Notes under the pieces: generated by a model
Databases searched by the model: none
Told to the model about the DNA's origin: nothing
Seen by the model: only the letters and a program-made list of their open reading frames with translations
Position numbers and translations under genes: made by a program
In this document: one piece after another, positions 1-4,512 of the stretch
Layout of the letters: the number at the start of each line of letters is the position of its first letter
How positions within the stretch are numbered: the stretch's first letter is position 1
Source of the DNA: Sedimenticola sp.
GTDB lineage: Bacteria; Pseudomonadota; Gammaproteobacteria; Chromatiales; Chromatiaceae
NCBI GenBank assembly: GCA_026197195.1
Contig: JAPHUG010000483.1
Coordinates: 1-7,950, forward strand
Length of the DNA stretch: 7,950 nucleotides
Direction: 5' to 3'

Positions 1-222
1 GGCCAAGAACTTATTTCATGTAGATTCTGAATCTGATAACCTCAGATGAACTAATGGATATCACCCTGGCAGGATGCTGATCTCACCTATAGATAGCTGC
101 CGCCTGGTGGCTCCCCTACGGTAAGCGATAACTGCAGTAGCTATGCTGCAGTATTGAAATAATCATGCGGGCTTGCTGCATTTCTCACATATGGCAGCGT
201 AGAAGCTGCATAATCAACTTAT
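1..222. other. Gene-free flank left of the IS110-family element
   Basis: I see no convincing coding region here. The stretch is dominated by inverted repeats. CTGCAG occurs at 132-137 and 146-151 around an 8-nt spacer, and a longer imperfect hairpin lies at 154-217 (separate entry). Because the insertion sequence to the right abuts a cassette core site, this flank may be the left part of an interrupted integron attC site or the end of a cassette. No clear RYYYAAC inverse core site is present; CGATAAC at 126-132 is the nearest and is degenerate. Confidence 0.4.
154..217. repeat. Long imperfect stem-loop beside the IS end
   Basis: The pairing arms, outside to inside, are TTG 154-156 with CAA 215-217, ATGC 165-168 with GCAT 208-211, GCTT 171-174 with AAGC 203-206, and GCTGC 175-179 with GCAGC 194-198. 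Small bulges separate the arms and the loop is 14 nt. Bulged arms of this kind are typical of attC hairpins, and the left IS end begins about 5 bp further on. It could be the stem of an attC site split by the IS, but the left core site that would prove this is not evident. Confidence 0.45.
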
Positions 223-230
223 ATGGACCC
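223..230 (+). repeat. Subterminal inverted repeat, transposase-downstream end
   Basis: ATGGACCC here is the exact reverse complement of GGGTCCAT at 1580-1587. It lies on the side downstream of the transposase. IS1111-group elements carry such short repeats slightly inside their true ends. Confidence 0.75.
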
Positions 231-239
231 GTACTTATT

Positions 240-470
240 TCAACTGAATGGACATGATAATAAATAGATCTAGATTGCAGCCTTACATACGGCCTGTTTA
301 TGGAGTGTTTAGCCGCACTCCTGGCCCGGATGGAAACCGCGCTCTTGTCCCTCATCTGTTAGGCGTCAACGACATGCTGATGACGAGCAGATTATCAGGT
401 TCAACAAGAGCCGGTCTGACCTATTTATTCATCCTATTGCAGTCAGTCGCAATTCTACGGACGCAAACTT
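240..470 (-). ncRNA. Candidate IS1111-type bridge RNA
   Basis: IS110-family recombinases use a non-coding RNA made from the element itself to pair with target and donor DNA; in the IS1111 group it is encoded downstream of the transposase, which is this segment. The sequence can fold into nested stems: GCTCTTGT 341-348 with ACAAGAGC 404-411, then ATCTG 354-358 with CAGAT 388-392, then CGTCA 364-368 with TGACG 381-385 closing a 12-nt loop. Separate hairpins are GGAGTG 302-307 with CACTCC 316-321, and ATTGC 436-440 with GCAAT 449-453. Stems interrupted by internal loops are the general layout of bridge RNAs. Boundaries, promoter and guide assignment are not determined. Open frames crossing this segment show no protein-like features. 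Confidence 0.6.
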
Positions 471-480
471 CTACTGTTTA

Positions 481-1497
481 TCAAGCCGCATATCGATATG
501 CATCATCATTCACCATTAAAGCCCAAAGTATCCGCGCATTTTTATTGGCCAATGCGACAGATGTACGATTAATTCCTCGTCGTTGTCTCAAGTTTTTAAT
601 CCAGCGATTACGCGCTTCGTTTTTTGTATTGCACCGGAAAACGATCGAGCGTGCGCCATGAATCAACAGTGTTCTCAAATAGGGATCGCCACGCTTACTA
701 ATGCCGAGCAGACGGTTTTTATTGCCACTCGAGTGCTGCCGTGGAACCAAACCCAACCAGGTAGCCATTTGTCTTCCGTTCTTAAAATTGTGTGCATCAC
801 CGACAGCAGCAAGCAAAGCGGTTGCAATCAGTGGGCCGACACCTTCAATCTGGGCCATACGCTGGCATATGGGCGTATTCTTAAACACTTGCTGAATACG
901 CTTTTCATAGCGAATTATCTTTTCATCAAGATTCAACAAATCATGGTATTGATCGGCGATGATTTCACGCGCCGTGATCGTCAGTTCGTTTTCAGCGTCT
1001 TCCAAAATCAAAGGTACCTCACGACGAAAGGCTCTAATTCCGATGGGTATAAGAATGCCAAATTCCAGCAAGATGCCACGTGTCTGATTAACGAGTGCTG
1101 TACGCCCGCTAATCAGACGCGTGCGAATGCGGTGGAGTGTTTGGATGTCTTGATGGGTGATGTCTTTGATAGCGACAAACCGCATTTCTGGTTGTTGGAC
1201 AGCCATGCAGATTGCGGCCGCATCGTTATAATCATTTTTGTTTGTAATGACAAAGGGCTTAACATATTGAGGGCTAATCAATTTGACATCATGACCGAGT
1301 GCTTTGATCTGTCGAGCCCAATAATTAGAACCACCACAGGCTTCTATGCCGATCAAGCAAGGGGGAGTGTTGGCAAGGAAAGGCAGGAGTTTGTCTCGCT
1401 TCAGTCGTTTTGTAAGAGATGGAATGCCATGATCAGACACGCCATGAAGTTGGAAGATGTTTTTTGCCAGATCGATACCAATGGTCGAGATATTCAT
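481..1497 (-). CDS. IS110-family (IS1111 group) DEDD transposase/recombinase
   Basis: This 338-residue enzyme recombines IS DNA with its target, guided by a bridge RNA. The N-terminal RuvC-like domain has the DEDD set: Asp9 (in IGIDLAK), Glu52 (in IGIEACGG), Asp89 and Asp92 (in KNDYND). A helical linker follows at about 115-205. The C-terminal Transposase_20-type domain begins at IEGVGPLIA (217-225) and includes the SSG motif (256-258) that probably carries the nucleophilic serine, then the conserved ISKRGDPYLR and LIHGARS stretches. The frame stays open 63 codons further upstream, but the start at 1497 is preferred: it has a GGAGGG ribosome site 6 nt ahead, and family similarity begins there. 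Length matches the family and no frameshift is visible. The long open frame on the opposite strand is only its mirror. Confidence 0.95.
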   Translation of the reverse strand: MNISTIGIDLAKNIFQLHGVSDHGIPSLTKRLKRDKLLPFLANTPPCLIGIEACGGSNYWARQIKALGHDVKLISPQYVKPFVITNKNDYNDAAAICMAVQQPEMRFVAIKDITHQDIQTLHRIRTRLISGRTALVNQTRGILLEFGILIPIGIRAFRREVPLILEDAENELTITAREIIADQYHDLLNLDEKIIRYEKRIQQVFKNTPICQRMAQIEGVGPLIATALLAAVGDAHNFKNGRQMATWLGLVPRQHSSGNKNRLLGISKRGDPYLRTLLIHGARSIVFRCNTKNEARNRWIKNLRQRRGINRTSVALANKNARILWALMVNDDAYRYAA

Positions 1498-1579
1498 GTT
1501 GAACCCTCCAAAGATGAGGACATTAATAACGGCTACCCTATGAGCTTGGCTCAAACTCAGAGTTTGCCAAGTGGTATTA

Positions 1580-1587
1580 GGGTCCAT
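1580..1587 (-). repeat. Subterminal inverted repeat, transposase-upstream end
   Basis: GGGTCCAT is the partner of ATGGACCC at 223-230. It lies 82 bp upstream of the transposase start codon and 7 bp before the cassette core site GTTAAAT. Confidence 0.75.
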
Positions 1588-1594
1588 TCCATTT

Positions 1595-1896
1595 GTTAAA
1601 TGATAATAGATCAAAAGCATTAGTGAAAAGTAGTAGTCGAGAAAGGTAGTATAAAAATAGGGAAAGACATGCTTCACCAGTGTCAAAAAATAAAAGGCAT
1701 TGGTCGTGCGGTAGCTATTCTGAATGTAGTATTAAAAATATCAGTCGTTGTTATCACTCGTTTAAAATGAACGTGCGCTAAATAAATTACGGTTGTTGCT
1801 TGAAGAATAGGAAATCAGAAATGGCAATATCGGTTGTACACATCGCTCGGCACTCTTAGGAAACAGTGCCATTTAACCAGTCGCACCAGCCGAAGC
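1595..1896 (+). mobile_element. Integron cassette 0, no convincing gene, shortened attC
   Basis: It opens with core site GTTAAAT (1595-1601), and the exact reverse complement ATTTAAC (1871-1877) marks the start of its own attC. The next cassette's core begins at 1897, so this attC is only 33 bp, from 1871 to 1903. It has a right-hand arm (GCCGAAGC, 1889-1896) but no matching left-hand arm, so it looks internally deleted. A separate hairpin GGCACT 1849-1854 with AGTGCC 1865-1870 lies just before it and may act as a transcript end or be displaced attC sequence. The only candidate gene is a 33-codon frame. The left core lies 7 bp from the IS repeat. Confidence 0.6.
1669..1770 (+). CDS. Possible 33-aa small hydrophobic protein in cassette 0
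   Basis: ATG at 1669 follows a purine-rich AGGGAAAG stretch with short spacing and runs 33 codons to TGA. The product is basic with a hydrophobic middle (GRAVAILNVVLKISVVVI), which could form one membrane helix. Nothing else supports it. A frame this short occurs easily by chance, and it is listed only because it is the best coding candidate in an otherwise gene-less cassette. Its function is unknown. Confidence 0.2.
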   Translation: MLHQCQKIKGIGRAVAILNVVLKISVVVITRLK

Positions 1897-2529
1897 GTTA
1901 TGCAAGAAAAAGGACTGTTCAATGCCAACTGAATGGGTAGATATTGTAGATACAGCAGTAAAAATAGGGCTTGGAGGCCTCGTTAGTGGTATTGCTACAT
2001 ATCATGTTACAAAGTTGAAAAACCGTAGCGATGATGCTGCGGCCCGGAAAGAAGTAATCAGGTCTCTACTTCTGGAGGCAGTTAAACACGCCGATGAGTA
2101 TTTTGACTTCGTTTACGACTATTACTCGAAGTTGGAAAGTGTAAGTCGTAACTCGCAAAGCATAGAGTTATCAGATAAAGATTGGGATGACTTGTACGAG
2201 TATTTAGATGAACACTCGGAGTTTTGTCAAAACAATAAGTCCTCCTTTTCGCTCGCTGAGAGCAGGCTCCAGTTGCTTGGTCTAAAAGATCCCTGTGACT
2301 ATTTGTCGAAGTTTCAAAGGGGAGAGGCCGAATTAATGATGTTTGTCATCAAAAGGGATAAAACGCTCCCTGATGAGCAATTTCTTGTTGAGTGGGCAGA
2401 AAAGTACGTACCAATAAAGACATCTTTCCAAAAAGCTACTAGTGATGCTTTTTTCAAAAATTGCTGAAGTATGCATAACCAGGGGCTTAAAGCGCTCGTT
2501 ACACTCGCTAGGACACCGCGGCTTGAGGC
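1897..2529 (+). mobile_element. Integron cassette 1
   Basis: It opens with core GTTATGC (1897-1903) and its attC begins with the exact complement GCATAAC (2473-2479). This is the signature left when a circular cassette is inserted at its own attC. It holds one rightward gene with its start 19 bp after the core and its stop 5 bp before the attC, the usual compact packing. No promoter is visible; cassette genes are usually read from an upstream promoter. Confidence 0.85.
1922..2467 (+). CDS. Uncharacterised 181-aa cassette-encoded protein
   Basis: Not recognised. The start is set by AAAGGA ending 7 nt before the ATG. Residues 10-29 form a glycine-rich, moderately hydrophobic segment (VKIGLGGLVSGIATY) that could be one membrane anchor, followed by a basic patch (KLKNR). 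The rest is mostly predicted helix rich in charged and aromatic residues, including DEYFDFVYDYYSK at about 58-70, with no catalytic motif that I can identify. An N-terminal anchor plus a helical cytoplasmic part is the simplest reading. It is the sole gene of cassette 1. Integron cassettes often carry unknown, defence-related or toxin-antitoxin genes, but nothing here assigns this one to any of those classes. Confidence 0.85.
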   Translation: MPTEWVDIVDTAVKIGLGGLVSGIATYHVTKLKNRSDDAAARKEVIRSLLLEAVKHADEYFDFVYDYYSKLESVSRNSQSIELSDKDWDDLYEYLDEHSEFCQNNKSSFSLAESRLQLLGLKDPCDYLSKFQRGEAELMMFVIKRDKTLPDEQFLVEWAEKYVPIKTSFQKATSDAFFKNC

Positions 2530-2536
2530 GTTAGAG
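2473..2536 (+). other. attC recombination site of cassette 1 (64 bp)
   Basis: It runs from inverse core GCATAAC (2473-2479) to GTTAGAG (2530-2536), the core of the next cassette. Internal arms pair: AAGC 2490-2493 with GCTT 2521-2524, then GC 2494-2495 with GC 2518-2519, leaving G2520 unpaired. The stem can extend outward through imperfect pairs to 2485/2529. An unpaired extrahelical base and an asymmetric stem are what integron integrases read in the folded bottom strand. The length is within the normal attC range. Confidence 0.85.
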
Positions 2537-3452
2537 CAACGTAGTTCTAATCGAATATTAAAGGAATATTTATGAAGAAATCTCAAGAGAGAGTACTAGC
2601 GTATACGTTCGGAATTACGTTTATTACAGTAATTCTGATAGTTGCATTATCACTCCCATACCCTACTTCCTTCCAGTATGAGGTGTTCAAAATCATTTTG
2701 GCACTTGCTTGTGCTGGTGTCGCTGCGTTTATCCCTGGCTTTCTAAATGTGCAAGTAGGTAATTGGGTGCGAGCTGGTGGGGCTATTGCGGTTTTTGTAG
2801 TAATCTTTTTCTTTAGCCCTGCAAAGCTTGCTACCCATGAGCCAATACCAATCACAAATGATGATATGTACAAAGCTATAGAACTTGGCCAAAGCTTAGA
2901 ATACGTCAAAGACACGATCGATGCCCACATCAGTTATAAAAATGGAGAAGGTGAATTTGATGATATGGCTGACATTATTTATACAAGCGAAAAAATGACA
3001 GTGATCAGCAACCTAGAATACCTAGGTTTCGATAGAAATGATGAAATTTCGATGCTTAGAACTAGAGATCTATCACAGTGGGAAGGTGTAAATGAAGCAT
3101 GGGAGTTAATATCTCGATTTGAAGGTTTCCTTGAGAAAAAGTCGAAGGAGCTATTTTACCTTTACAGGGCATCATTTATTGCCGAAAAAATTCATGCGAC
3201 GATTCAAGAGAACCCAGGTGGCGATATATCGACATGGAATAGTGAATTATTGGAATATCTAGAATGGATTAGAGTGAATATCGATTATTTTAAACAAAGT
3301 GACCTAAAATCAATAGTAAATGATAAAACTGATGAAATCCGATATTCAAATCTAGTGGAATTTATGAAAAGTGCTGTATCAAAATAGATGCTCTAACAAT
3401 GAATTGCAGCGGATTAAAACATGCTTCGCTAGTTTTAACCACTGAATTAAAC
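2530..3452 (+). mobile_element. Integron cassette 2
   Basis: It opens with GTTAGAG (2530-2536) and its attC begins with the exact complement CTCTAAC (3391-3397); one further base on each side also matches. The 923-bp cassette holds a single rightward membrane-protein gene ending 3 bp before the attC. Confidence 0.88.
2572..3387 (+). CDS. Uncharacterised 271-aa membrane protein, cassette-encoded
   Basis: Not recognised as a named family. AAAGGAA sits 5 nt before the ATG. Three hydrophobic segments are visible at about residues 10-29, 37-57 and 67-83. The N-terminus is basic (MKKSQER), so it is probably cytoplasmic, which would put the C-terminal part (84-271) in the periplasm. That part is acidic, mostly helical and without Cys motifs. 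The block from IILALACAGVAAFIPGF to RAGGAIAVFVVIFFF looks to me like a membrane module recurring in many accessory-genome proteins, where it is joined to varied soluble domains; this is recollection, not a search result. As a cassette gene it was probably acquired horizontally. A sensing or defence role is possible but unproven. Confidence 0.87.
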   Translation: MKKSQERVLAYTFGITFITVILIVALSLPYPTSFQYEVFKIILALACAGVAAFIPGFLNVQVGNWVRAGGAIAVFVVIFFFSPAKLATHEPIPITNDDMYKAIELGQSLEYVKDTIDAHISYKNGEGEFDDMADIIYTSEKMTVISNLEYLGFDRNDEISMLRTRDLSQWEGVNEAWELISRFEGFLEKKSKELFYLYRASFIAEKIHATIQENPGGDISTWNSELLEYLEWIRVNIDYFKQSDLKSIVNDKTDEIRYSNLVEFMKSAVSK

Positions 3453-3459
3453 GTTAAGT
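3391..3459 (+). other. attC recombination site of cassette 2 (69 bp)
   Basis: This is the clearest attC in the window. It has CTCTAAC (3391-3397), a 5-nt spacer, and a stem of ATT/AAT, CAG/CTG, GG/CC and TTAAAAC/GTTTTAA (3403-3420 with 3432-3447) around an 11-nt loop. A second 5-nt spacer and core GTTAAGT (3453-3459) follow. Two bases on the left arm, G3406 and A3413, have no partner and would be extrahelical. One C/A mismatch (3410/3441) interrupts the stem. This is the standard single-strand attC architecture. Confidence 0.93.
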
Positions 3460-3478
3460 GGCAAAGAGAGTCACCAAT

Positions 3479-3847
3479 ATGATCGAAGCAAGTTGCCATT
3501 GTGGCAACATATCTTTAAAAGCGAGTAAACTGCTTGATACTGTAACTAGTTGCAATTGCTCTAATTGCTATCGTATTGGGGCGTTGTGGGCTTACTACAC
3601 GGCAGATCAAGTAGTTATTACCGAACGAGTAAAATCAAATATTTACTTGTGGGGCAATAAACTTCGTTCTTATCACAACTGTACAAATTGTGGTTGTACT
3701 ACTCACTACACACAACTGAGAGATGATGGCACCAACAGGGTTGCTATTAACACACGCATGGAAAATCCAGAACTATTTAAGGCAATTCCTATTAGGTACT
3801 TTGACGGTGCAGGCAGTTTTAAATACATTACCAAAAAAATCACTTAA
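3479..3847 (+). CDS. GFA / CENP-V family zinc-binding protein
   Basis: A 122-residue protein of the GFA superfamily (glutathione-dependent formaldehyde-activating enzyme-like, Mss4-like fold). The metal-binding cysteines are in the family pattern: CHCG at 6-9, CNCSNC at 25-30, and CTNCGC at 68-73. The length is normal for the short bacterial members. Family members are often annotated as formaldehyde-detoxifying, but that activity is disputed for most and should not be assumed. The frame opens with GTG at 3458, inside the core site, but ATG at 3479 is preferred: an AAGAGAG purine run precedes it and homology begins with the CHCGN block just after. The TAA stop (3845-3847) is supplied by the attC core ACTTAAC itself. 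Single gene of cassette 3. Confidence 0.92.
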   Translation: MIEASCHCGNISLKASKLLDTVTSCNCSNCYRIGALWAYYTADQVVITERVKSNIYLWGNKLRSYHNCTNCGCTTHYTQLRDDGTNRVAINTRMENPELFKAIPIRYFDGAGSFKYITKKIT

Positions 3848-3886
3848 CAAGTAGTTCCAGCAGACCCCGAACACTCTGAACTAGCA
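3842..3886 (+). other. Truncated attC site of cassette 3
   Basis: ACTTAAC (3842-3848) is followed by a 5-nt spacer, then arm GTTCCAG (3854-3860), a 15-nt loop, arm CTGAAC (3876-3881) and a 5-nt spacer ending at 3886. One C of the left arm is extrahelical. A GTTRRRY core should start at 3887 but CCACTTT is found instead. The site is therefore complete except for its last core, which appears replaced by mobile-element sequence. If the IS3 end instead begins at TGAAC (3877), the right arm would be coincidental. Confidence 0.7.
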
Positions 3887-3932
3887 CCACTTTAATGGAC
3901 AGTCATTGACTGATTTATTGAAGGGGTATGAG

Positions 3933-4172
3933 ATGGGACAAACTAAAAAGCGGAATTACGATAGATACACACTAGAGTTCAAGCAGCAGGCCGTTAAGTT
4001 GGCCAATCACCCTAAAGTTATAGCCAAGGATATTACGGAGTCGCTTGGAATCCACCCGGTCATGCTTTACCGTTGGCGAATGGAGTATAAAAACGGTGAA
4101 CTCCGAAAATTAAAGGGGTCAGAGCCCTTTAACAACTGGCAGCACTTTGCACCCACCATAGTAAAACAATAG
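3933..4172 (+). pseudogene. Truncated IS3-family transposase OrfA
   Basis: The first 58 or so codons encode the N-terminal helix-turn-helix of an IS3-family OrfA: YTLEFKQQAVKLANHP, then the recognition region DITESLGIHPVMLYRWRMEY. ATG at 3933 has AAGGGG 6 nt upstream, so the start is intact. After GELR the protein changes character at a REP-like palindrome (4110-4132) and ends after 79 residues. OrfA proteins usually reach about 90-110, and no OrfB with a DDE catalytic domain follows. The frame is a 5' remnant and the element cannot transpose by itself. The sequence just upstream (about 3877-3900, ending in TTTAATGGACAG) is probably the element's left end. The IS3 subgroup is not certain. Confidence 0.8.
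4110..4132. repeat. REP-like palindrome
   Basis: TTAAAGGG (4110-4117) and CCCTTTAA (4125-4132) form a perfect 8-bp inverted repeat around a 7-nt loop GTCAGAG. The composite GGGGTCAGAGCCC resembles the REP-like hairpins found near RAYT (REP-associated tyrosine) transposases in gammaproteobacteria; this is recollection of the pattern. It marks the point where the IS3 orfA loses family similarity. Confidence 0.55.
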
Positions 4173-4194
4173 AAAAATGGGACGCATTTATTAA

Positions 4195-4341
4195 ATAGTG
4201 CCAGAAAGTGCAATAAATAGTTGCGCGCCTTTAATCCTTTGGTCTTACTCTGAATTTCATCGCTATGTGGCCCGTGGTGAAATGGGGATAGATTGGGATG
4301 GTGGGAAAATAATTAACTCATGTGAACTCTACGGTGAATGA
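4195..4341 (+). pseudogene. Possible C-terminal remnant of an unknown gene
   Basis: A start-less open frame of 48 codons ends at TGA 4339-4341. Its translation includes WSYSEFHRYVARGEMGIDWD, which has the composition of a real protein, unlike the surrounding non-coding sequence. There is no good start codon or ribosome site, so it would be the tail of a gene whose front was lost through the mobile elements on its left. I do not recognise the family, and chance is possible. The remainder of 4173-4512 holds no gene. Confidence 0.25.
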
Positions 4342-4449
4342 TTCTCCGCGTGAACACAAAACCGTGCCCACCCTATGCGACTGTGATCTGTCTCGGGTTT
4401 TGTTCAGGTATGTTTTAAGTACATTTTTCTATTAACTTCGCGGCTACAT

Positions 4450-4492
4450 GGCCTCCACATCTCATATCAAAGCGAAACAGGATATGGAGGCC
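4450..4492. repeat. Inverted repeat downstream of the lipoprotein gene
   Basis: GGCCTCCA (4450-4457) and TGGAGGCC (4485-4492) pair perfectly across a 27-nt loop. It lies 21 bp beyond the stop codon of the minus-strand gene, where a terminator would be expected. The loop is long and no T-run follows in the minus direction, so this is not a textbook intrinsic terminator. It may be a transcript-stabilising hairpin or a relic of a mobile-element end. Confidence 0.4.
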
Positions 4493-4512
4493 GTATATAT
4501 AATAGAAGACAC

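Larger units (their letters stand above)
223..1587 (-). mobile_element. IS110-family insertion sequence, IS1111 group
   Basis: The element contains one DEDD transposase gene on the minus strand and is bounded by subterminal inverted repeats ATGGACCC (223-230) and GGGTCCAT (1580-1587). Coordinates given are the outer edges of these repeats; the true ends probably lie a few bases outside each. The roughly 1.37-kb length, a short non-coding segment before the gene, a long (about 250 bp) non-coding segment after it, and subterminal rather than terminal repeats are hallmarks of the IS1111 subgroup. The right edge is 7 bp from a cassette core site, GTTAAAT at 1595, consistent with an IS1111-attC element that targets integron recombination sites. 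Gene and ends look intact, so it may be active. Confidence 0.88.
3453..3886 (+). mobile_element. Integron cassette 3, right end lost
   Basis: It opens with GTTAAGT (3453-3459), and ACTTAAC (3842-3848) starts its attC. The gene fills the cassette almost completely: its coding frame starts 20 bp after the core and its stop codon lies inside the attC. The closing core site is missing where IS3-like sequence begins. Confidence 0.82.

Noticed and set aside
248..661. A 137-codon open frame on the plus strand in the 3' end of the IS
   Set aside because: It covers the candidate bridge RNA and runs into the transposase antisense. There is no ribosome site or recognisable domain.
583..1599. A 338-codon open frame on the plus strand opposite the transposase
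   Set aside because: It is antisense to a clear IS110-family gene, its translation has no family features, and its length arises from the codon pattern of the real gene.
1498..1686. A 63-residue N-terminal extension of the transposase
   Set aside because: It runs beyond the IS inverted repeat into cassette DNA, whereas the internal ATG at 1497 has a strong ribosome site and the conserved N-terminus.
1849..1870. The GGCACT/AGTGCC hairpin as a rho-independent terminator
   Set aside because: The loop is 10 nt and no T-run follows; it is noted only as a hairpin in cassette 0.
2314..2930. Minus-strand open frames opposite cassettes 1 and 2
   Set aside because: They are mirrors of plus-strand genes with sensible starts; one of them crosses the attC site.
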